From positions 60,850-124,849 of the forward strand of contig NZ_JANIIC010000026.1 of the NCBI RefSeq assembly GCF_024519315.1: DNA of 64,000 nucleotides, given 5' to 3'. The translations under genes and the position numbers were made by a program. Positions 51,114 to 59,738 of this stretch are shown here, in pieces. The notes below the pieces were generated by a model. The model was not told the origin of the DNA. It did not search any database and saw only the letters and a list, made by a program, of their open reading frames with translations. The number at the start of each line of letters is the position of its first letter. Position 1 is the first letter of the stretch. This DNA is from Streptomyces malaysiensis subsp. samsunensis (GTDB lineage: Bacteria > Actinomycetota > Actinomycetes > Streptomycetales > Streptomycetaceae).

Positions 51114-54100
51114 ATGTACAAAGAGATCCGCCGAGCCGCCTACCACCTGGCCGAGGGCGCGGAGCCATGGACTGAGAACTTCCGCGCGCTCCGGTTCCCC
51201 GAACACTGGAATGAGGGACTTCTGGAGTTGCACAACCATGGACGTGAAGGGGAGGAACGGCACAAGACTGTTCCCACCCGGCGTCTGGACGGAGTTCTGC
51301 AGACACTTGCGCCCGACGTGATCGTCAGGCCGCGTCCGCGTCCGCCCGTCGGTGACGGGCCCATGCCCGCAGAGGACTTCTGGATGTACGTGCCGGCGGA
51401 GTCGCCCGATCCACTCCCCGGCAGCACCCTGGGACAGATGCTGGACGCCTGGCTGCGCACCCTCGGGCCCAAGAAAGCCGAACACGATCCCGGCTTTCGA
51501 TCTTTGTTGCTCGGCTGCAGCGCCGAGTTGAAGCGGGATCTGCCCACGTGGCAGAACGTGACCGGGGTTGACCTGTTGGGCACCGCACCCACTGATGGCG
51601 GAACGGCCGCTCCGGAATCCAGGCAGTTCCAGCTGGCCACGGATGCGCTGGCGCGTCGCATCCTGGCATTGGACCCTTATCCCTATGAAGGTGGCGAACT
51701 GTGCTTTCGGGCACTGCCCCGGGGCCCTCGCGACCAAGGGGCGGAGCTGATGTCCCAGCCGCTGTGCCGGACCATCAAGCGAAAAGAGTGGTGGTTCTCC
51801 ATCATCCTCAACATCTCCCTGCACACCACACCGTTCGACCCCCGGCCTCGGCTCCATCTGCACTGGGGAGTTCGACGTTGGGCGACGCACCCGAGGGCGG
51901 ACAGCAAGCGCTTGCACCTCTCCTATCGAGACGCCACTACTGTCTACCTCCGGCCGAAGATTCCCTGGCTGCCGGGAGCGCCGGCCACCGAGCGTCATGC
52001 CCTGGCCCGCCTGAGGCGCGACCACGCAGCCGATACGTTCACCTGGGTCGAGAACGACCCGGCGGGGATACTGCACCGGCTCAGTGTTGTCGGCCATTTT
52101 CCAGATCCCGGGCAGCTGCTGTCGGAGCCGACTGCCTGGATGGGGGAGGGGCCCGGAGTGCGAGCCGCAGTGGTGCACAGCACGCGGATGGGCGGCCACG
52201 AAGTAGGGCCCGGCCTCATGCCCGATCAGAGGGCGCAGTTGACCGAATGGGCGGAGCAGGCGTTGCCCGACGGCATAGCACGCGTTCCTGACCTGGTGCG
52301 CGGCCGGGGCCGGGGAACCGGCGCTCCCGCGAACCGGAGGCCGAAGCCGCGGGGCGACGCGGCGAAGAAGGCGGAGGAGCTGCGAGCCGCCGTGGCCAGG
52401 CGCACCGCCCTCGCAACCGTGTCTCGCGTCCCGGAACCGGGCGTCGAGCGGGGGGCCGAGCTGCCTGTGGTGGAGGCCAGACTGCTCTGGCAGACCCAAG
52501 AGGTACTGCGTCATTCCATCGAGGCGTTCGCGAAGGCTCTCGGTCTCGATGGCGACGGAGGTATGAGCACCATGCCCACCACGGACCAGACCTTCGACGA
52601 GGCCAGGCCGGGCGCGCCGGTAATTCTGCAATGGCACACACCGGAACTCGTGCTACGGCTGCGCTGCCTGCCTCTGGTGGAAGGGCTCGGCGACCGCCTG
52701 ATCTTCAAAGCGCAGGCCAAGAGCAAGGGCGCCAGGATCGCCGACGCCGTCACGGAGCGCCGCCGTGCGCTGCGTAACTGGCTGCGTGAGGACGGAGCCA
52801 ATAGTTCTCAGCCCGGGCTGACACTGGTGGAGATCGCGCACCGCCGCACCTTTCGGCCGAACGAGACGGACCCGAAGTTCGCCATCCGGCTCGGCTGCGC
52901 CGACGCCGGGCAGCTGACCCAGTTCGTCGTCACCCCGTCCACGGACCGGCACATCAAAAACGCCGACAACCTGGATCACCGCGCCCATAGTGCCTGGAGC
53001 GACGGTCTGCGCCAGCTCGGAGTGCGCGTCCTGCCCCGGCACACACTTGGCGGCGATCTCCCTGACCGGCTCCAATACGCTGCCCTGTGGATGGTCAAGC
53101 GACGCAAGGACGGTCCGACCCGCCTTCCGAAGCATTTGCCGGTCGCCGTGCTGGTCTCCCCGCATCCGGAGATGGAGAACCTCGCTGTTGTACGCGGCTG
53201 GGACGACGATGCCTGCGCCTGGATTCCCTACCCTGACTTCCTTCTCGGCCTGGTGAAGAAGGCAGAGATCGATCCCAGTGCCTATTCGGAACCTGCCTTG
53301 CCTATTCCCGGCCAGCGCGACGGCACGGACACTGACATTCCCAGGGTCACCTCCAAGCAATGGCGTACCAACCTGGCTCAGCAGCGTCAGGAAACGGCAA
53401 GTTTCCTCCAGCGCATGCTGCACTCGCTGCGCGGTGACCCCACGGTGCTCGTCATGCATGCGCAGAACAGCAGGCTTCACTGGCCCTGGCTGCAGGACAA
53501 CCAAGTGGTTCGGGACCTGGTGAAGACGGGGCACGCACCAGCCGGTCGGCTCGACGACGAGCTGCGGCTCGTTCGGGTGCGCGGACGTACTGGGCGGGAG
53601 TCAGCACAATGGTGGGGACTGGCTGAGCCCGGCAAGCCTCATGGCCAGCCGGCTGGTTTCTGGGCCCAGACCGTCAACGACAGGGAGCGGCGGTCGCCGG
53701 ACGACCGGATCTTCTACAGCACCACGGAGCGGCCCGGATCGTTTGCGATCTCACCCGCGCTTGACAGGATTGCCATGCGCGTCAATGCCTCGGGGAATCT
53801 GACGTCTCAAGCCGGGACTGGCGCTTGGAACCCGACACTTGTGGAAATCGCCGTGCTCGGATGCCACCCGGAGAACGGCGTTGAGGATCAGCAGATTCAC
53901 AAGCCTGACGAGCCCGAGGCGCTCGCTCTCGCGATGCACCAGTTGCGTCAAGCCCCCGATTACGCTGCCGCACTCTCCCTCCCACTGCCCCTCCATCTCG
54001 CCGGCCTCGCGCAGGCTTATGTTCTTCCTATGTTCGCGGAAGAGGAGGTGGCCGACGAGCTGGATGTCTGTGGAATCCTGGACCAGGATGCCCAGGGTAA

Positions 54101-54188
54101 GGATTTGGAGCGGGACCTGGATCCGGATCTGGCGGCTGCAGCCTTGTCTGAGGAACCCGACTCACATGATCAGCTACAGCTCTTCTGA
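51114..54188 (+). CDS. pPIWI-RE family protein
   Basis: 1024 residues from ATG 51114 (GAGGAACCAGG). Length, neighbours and domain layout match pPIWI-RE: an N-terminal X region, a MID-like middle, and a C-terminal RNase H-fold PIWI module (residues about 620-1000) with VLVMHAQNSRLHWPW, RLVRVRGRTGRESAQWW, FYSTTERPGSFAISP and WNPTLVEIAVLGC. The family is named for conserved Arg and Glu and usually lacks the full DEDx catalytic set of Argonautes, so it may bind guide RNA or R-loops and leave cutting to the partner nucleases. I do not see a clear DEDx tetrad. It ends the operon, 111 bp after the helicase; the system is proposed to target invading replicons. Confidence 0.85.
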   Translation: MYKEIRRAAYHLAEGAEPWTENFRALRFPEHWNEGLLELHNHGREGEERHKTVPTRRLDGVLQTLAPDVIVRPRPRPPVGDGPMPAEDFWMYVPAESPDPLPGSTLGQMLDAWLRTLGPKKAEHDPGFRSLLLGCSAELKRDLPTWQNVTGVDLLGTAPTDGGTAAPESRQFQLATDALARRILALDPYPYEGGELCFRALPRGPRDQGAELMSQPLCRTIKRKEWWFSIILNISLHTTPFDPRPRLHLHWGVRRWATHPRADSKRLHLSYRDATTVYLRPKIPWLPGAPATERHALARLRRDHAADTFTWVENDPAGILHRLSVVGHFPDPGQLLSEPTAWMGEGPGVRAAVVHSTRMGGHEVGPGLMPDQRAQLTEWAEQALPDGIARVPDLVRGRGRGTGAPANRRPKPRGDAAKKAEELRAAVARRTALATVSRVPEPGVERGAELPVVEARLLWQTQEVLRHSIEAFAKALGLDGDGGMSTMPTTDQTFDEARPGAPVILQWHTPELVLRLRCLPLVEGLGDRLIFKAQAKSKGARIADAVTERRRALRNWLREDGANSSQPGLTLVEIAHRRTFRPNETDPKFAIRLGCADAGQLTQFVVTPSTDRHIKNADNLDHRAHSAWSDGLRQLGVRVLPRHTLGGDLPDRLQYAALWMVKRRKDGPTRLPKHLPVAVLVSPHPEMENLAVVRGWDDDACAWIPYPDFLLGLVKKAEIDPSAYSEPALPIPGQRDGTDTDIPRVTSKQWRTNLAQQRQETASFLQRMLHSLRGDPTVLVMHAQNSRLHWPWLQDNQVVRDLVKTGHAPAGRLDDELRLVRVRGRTGRESAQWWGLAEPGKPHGQPAGFWAQTVNDRERRSPDDRIFYSTTERPGSFAISPALDRIAMRVNASGNLTSQAGTGAWNPTLVEIAVLGCHPENGVEDQQIHKPDEPEALALAMHQLRQAPDYAAALSLPLPLHLAGLAQAYVLPMFAEEEVADELDVCGILDQDAQGKDLERDLDPDLAAAALSEEPDSHDQLQLF

Positions 54189-55396
54189 GATTCAAGGACG
54201 GTCTTCGTACCGAGCGCCCATCGGTGGCCGGTTACATCTTCCACAGACCAATCAGGCTTGGGTTTTGCAAATAGAGGCTTGAGCGGGCAGGTCCGGCCAC
54301 TGTCGCCGACATTCGGAAAAGTAATCTCTGAAGGCAACCTGGATCGTATTTCTCCTGCCTGTTGGTGGTGGGGCTAGGTGTCGGCGAGTGGGTTGACCGG
54401 AGGTGGCCCGCTGGCGGTTCCCCCGTCGTTTCCATCGTCGTGTCCGGGGCCGTCCTTGGATGCGACGCCCCCGTGCCGGGCATCACCGCAGGCCAGGCCG
54501 TAGACGAGCCGGCTGCTGGCGAGGGCGACTGTATATCGGTAAAGCGAAGCGTCCCGATCTACTGGTCAGCGCGGCCGGGCGTGCGCGGATCGCGTGTTGC
54601 TGGCTGCTCGGCTGCTGAGCTGTGGTGGATGCCTTCTCCCTGCGGGATTCATGTGCAGCGTGGGTTCTGTACGGGTCCCGTGGCGGGCTGGTGAGGTGCG
54701 GGTCAGGAACACCTCGCTTCTGGCTCCTTCGGGGCGGCTCCTGGGGTGTGAGCGGCGTGCTGTGCGTCCGCGCCGGTGCGTGTGGTCGGTGGGGCCGGGT
54801 TCGGGTGTCCTGGCGGCCTGGCGGCCGATGCCGCGGGGTTTGGGCGGCGGGAGCGGTCGGGGAGCGGAGGGGGAGCGGTGCTCTCGGGGTGTACCCCGTG
54901 CCTCGCGGTGGTCGCGGTTGTGCACCCTGTGTGGGGGAGCGCGCCCGAGGATCTTGGAGCACCTGCTCCCGTGTCCGTCCGTGCCGCCGAGGTGGACCGG
55001 TACTGGCTCGGGGATGGCTCGGGTGCGGGGTGCGCTCGCGCCCCAGGTGCGTGTGGCTGAGGTGCAGTGGGGAGCGGACCCGCTCCCCGGTGGTGGCAAA
55101 GACCCACTGCTGGAATCTCTATTGATCACGTCAGCGCCAGTTGGCCGCCACCGTCGAACTCGGCACCACGCCTGGGGGTTCCAGATGAAGAACGTCCGCG
55201 ATATCCGCCGCCGGGATATCCCCTGCCCGGCACCGGATCGGCAACCGTCGCCGCAGTCTGGTGCCGCACCTGTGCCAGAGGAGGGCTGGGGAGCGCAGGC
55301 TCGGCAGTGGCTCGGGTCGGGTTGTCTCGACGGAGATGGGGTTCTGGGTGTGCGGGTGGCCGTCCACGTGCGGCAGCGAGCGACTGGAGAGTGGTC
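54189..55396. other. 1.2-kb gap without supported gene
   Basis: No recognisable protein is seen between the pPIWI-RE gene and the small gene before the recombinase. Frames covering 54.6-55.4 kb on both strands are dominated by Arg, Gly and Pro and lack a credible ribosome site. The first 170 bases are richer in A+T and probably hold the operon's end. Attachment-site or excision functions could lie here but I cannot point to them. Confidence 0.5.
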
Positions 55397-55657
55397 GTGA
55401 ATCAGCGCTCGCGGCCAGCTTCCGACACGCAAGATCGCGGCCTTGACGACGCCGCCGAGATGGAGCGTCCATGGACGTCGACCGGTCGCAGCAACGATGA
55501 AACGCACACTTCAGAGGGGTTGCGGACGGTCGTGGAGTACGTCGCCGTCGATGGTGGCGAGGCTCAGGCGCTGGCCCAGCGCCAAGGGGCCGCGATTCGT
55601 GAGGTGCTGGAGTGGCTGTACGCCGGTCACAATGCCCCGAAGAGTGGTCGCGTCTGA
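55397..55657 (+). CDS. small protein preceding serine recombinase
   Basis: 86 residues from GTG 55397 (GGAGAG upstream). The C-terminal part (GGEAQALAQRQGAAIREVLE, then WLYAGH) is the short helical motif I associate with small proteins encoded just before Streptomyces serine recombinases. The recombinase gene starts 33 bp later with its own GGGAGAG site. It could be a directionality or accessory factor, but that is inference from position. Confidence 0.6.
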   Translation: MNQRSRPASDTQDRGLDDAAEMERPWTSTGRSNDETHTSEGLRTVVEYVAVDGGEAQALAQRQGAAIREVLEWLYAGHNAPKSGRV

Positions 55658-55690
55658 GCCTCCCGCCCCGAACCCTGGGAGAGACAGCGT

Positions 55691-57697
55691 ATGCACGGCA
55701 ACCCGCCCAGCACTCGACCCTGGGCGCAGCCCGTAGCCGGCCGTCCCTGGTCCACGGCCGGTATTCCGGACGCCGCGGCACTTCCGGTGACCGTCCCGGT
55801 GGCGTGGCTCGGCCGGACCTCTACGGAAGACGCCCAGGACCCCACCCTGTCGCTGCCCCGGCAGTTGCGTAACGCGAGAGCCGCGCTCCCGCCCGGCTGG
55901 GTGATTGTCGCCCATTTCTACGATGTGGAATCCGGCCGTAAGGAGTTGCGCGAGCGGGGCAATTCCCTTGCGCACCAGCAGTTCCAGATTCCCATTCCCC
56001 GCGATGGCAGTGTGGCCGATCTGCTTGATGAGGCGCAGCGGCCTGACCGCCGCTTCGCCGCAGTTATCTGCGAGTCCATTGAACGCGTCGCGCGCCGGAC
56101 CTATTTCGGTACGAAGATCGAGTACGAGCTGGAGCAGGCAGGCGTCGCCCTGTGTGCCGCCGATGAGCCGATCGTCACCGGTCCGCGAGCCAAACGCGCT
56201 ACGCCCACGCTCACGCGGCGCGTCAAGCAGGCGGTCTCCGAGTGGTACGTGTTGCAGATGCTGGAGCTGTCGTGGGACGGCTTCATCGAGCATGTCTCTC
56301 AGGGCTGGAATGTGGGCAAGCCGCCCTACGGCTATCGCGCGGAAAAGGTCCCGCACCCTGTCCCGGCTCGCCGGGCCGAGGGCCGCACCAAGCACCGACT
56401 CGTCCCGGACGCGTCCCGGGCCCCGGCCGTCACCTACATCTTCCAGCTCCGCGGACTGGACAAGCTCGGATACGACGCCATCGCCGACCGCCTGAACCTG
56501 GATCCTGTGGCGTACCCGCCCCCGGAGCCCACTCGCCCCGACATGGCCCTCCATCGCTGGAGCGGGTCGGCCGTGCGAGAGATCCTGCGCAACCCCAAGT
56601 ACACCGGCTATCAGGTCTGGAACCGCCGCGCGACGACGAAAGGCGGCTGCTACAACGACCCCAAGGACTGGGTATGGTCCCCGCAGCCCACCCACGAGCC
56701 GCTCGTCTCCAAAGAGCTGTTCGATGTGGCTTCCACCGTGGCGCGCAAGCGCCAGGGGTCACGGACGACGCCCGGTCGCAACTCCCACCCGGCGACCCGG
56801 CGTTCCTATGTCCTGCGGTCGTACGTCGTCTGCGAGATCTGCGACCGCCGTATGTTCGGCAAGAATCGCCACCGGATCTCGTACTACGCCTGTCAGGTCG
56901 ACCCGAACGAACACCGGGACAAGCCCTGGTTCGGTGGGCATCCGAAGAGTTTGTGGGTCCGGGAAGAGGCCTTGATCACATCCGTCTCCCACTTCTTCGC
57001 TACTCGCGTCTTCGGCCCCGACCGGCGCACCCATCTCGGAGCCGCGCTCGAAGCCGCCCGGCTGGCGGACGGGCCCGGGGACCGCACCGCGAAGGAACGC
57101 ACCGCGCTGGAGCAGGCCATCAAGGCCATCGGCGAGCGTCAGGCCCGGCTCATCCGCACTCTCGCCGATGGGTTTGGCGATGACGAGCGGGCCAGCGGGA
57201 CCGACCCGGAACAGGAGAAGGAGTTTCGCGACGCGATCCGCCGGGAGCACGCCGCCCTGGGCAAGCAGCGCACAGAGCTGGCCGAGCAGCTGGCCCGTCT
57301 GGAAACCCCGGAGCAGGAGGTACGGCCCGTCGACAGCGCTGCCCTGCTGGACGCGCTCCCGCGCCTCGATATCGACCTCGCCTTGGTCCCGGAGGAGATC
57401 CAGCGGCGGCTCTACGACGCTTTCGGGCTGGAGGTCCGCTACAGCCGGCCCCGCGAGGAAGTGACCCTACGGGTGACGATCCCCGGGCATCTGCTTGACG
57501 GACTGGTGGCCGTCACCCGTGAGCTGGACCCGTGGAACAAAAAATCGGGCGCCCGCACCGAAGTGCTGGCACCCGATCATGACACCCGGGGTGGACAAAC
57601 GCGGCATAACCGTCGCATTCATTCCCATCCCCTGGGTGCCCCCGGCAGGATTCGAACCTGCGCACACGGCTCCGGAGGCCGTTGCTCTATCCCCTGA
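55691..57697 (+). CDS. large serine recombinase (integrase)
   Basis: 668 residues. The catalytic serine is in WLGRTSTEDAQ (S44), a resolvase-type N-terminal domain. The recombinase domain carries GWNVGKPPYGY and ILRNPKYTGYQVWNRR, and a zinc ribbon starts VVCEICDRRMFG near residue 380. A coiled-coil stretch (ALGKQRTELAEQLARLETPE) follows, then IPGHLLDGLVAV. Unusually, the last 20 residues (PLGAPGRIRTCAHGSGGRCS and on) are the antisense reading of a tRNA-Arg gene, so the stop lies inside the tRNA. Integration at that tRNA therefore supplies the end of the protein. Most integrases using tRNA sites are tyrosine recombinases, which makes this pairing noteworthy. It marks the right end of the island. 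Confidence 0.9.
   Translation: MHGNPPSTRPWAQPVAGRPWSTAGIPDAAALPVTVPVAWLGRTSTEDAQDPTLSLPRQLRNARAALPPGWVIVAHFYDVESGRKELRERGNSLAHQQFQIPIPRDGSVADLLDEAQRPDRRFAAVICESIERVARRTYFGTKIEYELEQAGVALCAADEPIVTGPRAKRATPTLTRRVKQAVSEWYVLQMLELSWDGFIEHVSQGWNVGKPPYGYRAEKVPHPVPARRAEGRTKHRLVPDASRAPAVTYIFQLRGLDKLGYDAIADRLNLDPVAYPPPEPTRPDMALHRWSGSAVREILRNPKYTGYQVWNRRATTKGGCYNDPKDWVWSPQPTHEPLVSKELFDVASTVARKRQGSRTTPGRNSHPATRRSYVLRSYVVCEICDRRMFGKNRHRISYYACQVDPNEHRDKPWFGGHPKSLWVREEALITSVSHFFATRVFGPDRRTHLGAALEAARLADGPGDRTAKERTALEQAIKAIGERQARLIRTLADGFGDDERASGTDPEQEKEFRDAIRREHAALGKQRTELAEQLARLETPEQEVRPVDSAALLDALPRLDIDLALVPEEIQRRLYDAFGLEVRYSRPREEVTLRVTIPGHLLDGLVAVTRELDPWNKKSGARTEVLAPDHDTRGGQTRHNRRIHSHPLGAPGRIRTCAHGSGGRCSIP
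57637..57697. other. probable chromosomal attachment site of the island
   Basis: The recombinase frame crosses from island sequence into the 3' part of the tRNA-Arg gene, so the crossover should lie near or inside these bases. The tRNA is intact, as expected if the element brought its own copy of the tRNA 3' end. I see no second copy of the tRNA 3' segment inside the window, so the other end of the island must lie to the left. Confidence 0.5.
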
Positions 57698-57708
57698 GCT
57701 ACGGGGGC
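57637..57708 (-). tRNA. tRNA-Arg (anticodon CCG)
   Basis: Read on the minus strand: acceptor GCCCCCG pairs with CGGGGGC, the D-arm is GCTC/GAGC, the anticodon stem is ACGGC/GCCGT with loop CTCCGGA (anticodon CCG, for codon CGG), and the T-arm is GCAGG-TTCGAAT-CCTGC. The discriminator base is A and CCA is not encoded. The 72-nt gene folds without mismatches. The island lies on its 3' side. Confidence 0.97.
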
Positions 57709-57939
57709 TTGCGCCTGTCGCTGCTGTCTCGCGGCGACAGGTAGAACACTATCAGCTCGCAGAGGGTGGTCATGAACGCTTATCGGGGGCAGGCGGGCGG
57801 GGTGGGTGGGGCGGGAGCGGAGGGGTGTATACCGCATGTGGAGGTCGGGGCGTAGGGGTCTTGGGGAAAGGTCCCTCGCACGGGGCGGAAGTGGGGAAAA
57901 CCCGGACGCAGCCGCGGCTGCCCGCCTACTCTTCAGGAT

Positions 57940-58371
57940 GTGCCTGGCTTGTCCGGCCGGGTCCTTGTCGTCGACGACAACAAGGTCATCCGGCAGCTGA
58001 TCAGGGTCAACCTCGAGCTGGAGGGCTTCGAGGTCGTGACCGCGGCCGATGGTGCCGAGTGCCTGGAGATCGTTCACCAGGTGCGGCCCGATGTGATCAC
58101 TCTCGATGTTGTGATGCCCAGACTCGATGGGCTGCATACGGCGTCGAGGTTGCGTGCTGATGCTCGTACGTGTCATGTGCCCGTCGCGATCATCAGTGCG
58201 TGTACGCAGTATGAGATGGACAGCGGGAAGGCGCTGGGCGTTGATGCCTTCCTCGCGAAACCCTTCGAGCCCGCCGATCTTGTCGAGCTCGTACGGAGGC
58301 TGATGAGGCAGGGGGCGGCCGGTGCGGCGGCGCCTGGTGATGCCGAGCCGGTTGTGGGGCCCACCGGGTAG
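57940..58371 (+). CDS. single-domain response regulator
   Basis: 143 residues, a lone CheY-like receiver: GRVLVVDDNKVIRQL (acidic pair), ITLDVVMPRLDG (phospho-acceptor Asp), the S/T switch position as IISACT, and FLAKPFEP (Lys). No output domain follows, only a short flexible tail. It may relay phosphate from a kinase encoded elsewhere or act by protein contact. GTG 57940 has only a weak site; ATG 57938 is out of frame. It sits between the tRNA and nrtL in core sequence. Its stop codon lies inside a strong hairpin. Confidence 0.85.
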   Translation: MPGLSGRVLVVDDNKVIRQLIRVNLELEGFEVVTAADGAECLEIVHQVRPDVITLDVVMPRLDGLHTASRLRADARTCHVPVAIISACTQYEMDSGKALGVDAFLAKPFEPADLVELVRRLMRQGAAGAAAPGDAEPVVGPTG

Positions 58372-58382
58372 TGGTGGGCCCC
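58356..58382 (+). terminator. hairpin covering the response-regulator stop
   Basis: GGGGCCCACC-GGGTAGT-GGTGGGCCCC is a perfect 10-bp stem with a 7-base loop. The TAG stop of the receiver gene is in the loop. It most likely ends the transcript; because ribosomes must open it to reach the stop, termination and translation may be linked. Confidence 0.65.
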
Positions 58383-58695
58383 GGCCCGGCCCCGGTGGGT
58401 TGTTTTCTCCGGTTCTGGTCTGGGGCCTCTGGCTTCCTCCTTCCGGGACCGGTCTGGGACTTCTTCTCCCCGGGGTCCGGTCCCGGGCCTCTTTCCGCCG
58501 GGTCTGGACTGGAGGGTGTTCCTCTCGGTTCTGGTCTGGGGCTCTGTTTTGGGTTTCGGGTTTGCTCGGGGCCGGGTCTCCTTTTGGTGTTCCTCTCGGG
58601 GGCTCTCCCTCCCCTTCGGGCGTGTGTCGTCCGTGGTCGTCCGAAGGGCGAAACCGGTTCGCTTTCGTACCCCCCTCCTCCCATACGCTGGTCCC
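58383..58695. other. gap before nrtL
   Basis: About 313 bases, G- and T-rich on the plus strand, with no recognised gene. The stretch CCCTCCTCCCATACGCTGGTC just before the nrtL GTG contains TACGCT, which would suit a -10 box of a leaderless mRNA, but I cannot confirm it. Confidence 0.4.
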
Positions 58696-59712
58696 GTGAC
58701 TCCCGCCCAGCTCTCCCGCACTGTGCTGCACACCGTGCGTCGTGCCGTTGAGGACGACGAGCTGTGCGTTGCCGTGCCGGAGCGGGTGAAGGTGCGGACT
58801 CCGCCTCGGCCCGGGTGTGGGGATTACGCGACCAATGTCGCCCTGCTGCTGGCCAGGGGTGAGAGGGGTGAGGGGGACGCGCTCGTTATCGCCGAGGTTC
58901 TGCGGCGGCGGCTTGTCCGTACGCCTGGGATCGCTCGCGTCGACGTCGCTGACCCCGGGTTTCTCAACATCACCCTTGATGCCAGCTCCCACGCTGAGCT
59001 TGTGCGGGACATCCTCTCTGCGGGGTCTCGCTACGGGCACGGGGACGCGCTTGCCAGGGTTTCCGTTCCGCTCGGGCCCGCGAACGAGGTGCGGGCCGCG
59101 CTCGTCGCTCATGTTGTGCGGGGTCTCGTCGGTGCCGCCGGGGGAGTCGTCATCGCAGGTCATGGGCCCGTCGTGCGAGCCTCTCCGGCCTCCGGGGCCG
59201 ATCTGCTCCGCTCCCTTGGCCCCGACGCCGCCCGCTGGGCTCTGCTTCGGCCCGCCGGGCATGATCTGCCCGATCTCGACCCCTCCCGGCTTCTCTCGCA
59301 GCGCGAGGACAACCCCCTCTTCCGGGTTCGGTACGCCCATGCCCGTACCCGCGCCCTGATGCGGAACGCCGGCCAGCTCGGCCTCGCACCTGAGCCCCAG
59401 CCCGAGTCCGGGGCGGCGTACGACCACCCCGCCGAGACCGGCCTTCTCGCCCTCCTCGCCGATCACCCCCGCACCATCGAGGCCGCCGCCCGGCACCGTG
59501 CGCCCGACCAGCTCGCGCGGCATCTCGTCGGCGTCGCTGATGCCTTCTTCCGGTTCCATGACCGGTTCCATGACGACTGCCCGGTCCTGCCCTCCCACCA
59601 GCACAAACCCTCGGCCGTCCACCGTTCCCGGCTGGCCCTTGCCGACGCCACCGGGGCGGTGCTCGCCGGCGGCCTGCACCTGCTCGGCATCAGCGCACCC
59701 GATCATCTGTAA
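58696..59712 (+). CDS. nrtL: ArgS-related anticodon-binding protein
   Basis: 338 residues from GTG 58696, without a clear ribosome site. It has the arginyl-tRNA synthetase N-terminal signature GDYATNVALLLARG and a C-terminal DALR anticodon-binding domain (NPLFRVRYAHARTRALMRNA), but the catalytic Rossmann domain is almost gone: where ArgRS has a HIGH-type motif this reads LGPANEVRAALVAHV, and there is no KMSKS. Normal ArgRS has about 550-590 residues. It cannot charge tRNA as such; it matches the actinobacterial NrtL group found before lysA. It lies 27 bp upstream of lysA and 1 kb from a tRNA-Arg gene, so it may sense tRNA-Arg or arginine status, which is inference. Confidence 0.85.
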   Translation: MTPAQLSRTVLHTVRRAVEDDELCVAVPERVKVRTPPRPGCGDYATNVALLLARGERGEGDALVIAEVLRRRLVRTPGIARVDVADPGFLNITLDASSHAELVRDILSAGSRYGHGDALARVSVPLGPANEVRAALVAHVVRGLVGAAGGVVIAGHGPVVRASPASGADLLRSLGPDAARWALLRPAGHDLPDLDPSRLLSQREDNPLFRVRYAHARTRALMRNAGQLGLAPEPQPESGAAYDHPAETGLLALLADHPRTIEAAARHRAPDQLARHLVGVADAFFRFHDRFHDDCPVLPSHQHKPSAVHRSRLALADATGAVLAGGLHLLGISAPDHL

Positions 59713-59738
59713 GACCCGAGAGAGACAGCAGAGACAGC

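Noticed and set aside
54594..55400. 268-codon frame in the gap before the recombinase
   Set aside because: No credible ribosome site, biased composition, no family resemblance.
57619..59706. 695-codon minus-strand frame over the tRNA, receiver and nrtL genes
   Set aside because: It crosses a tRNA gene and two recognisable proteins; proline/arginine-rich without motifs.
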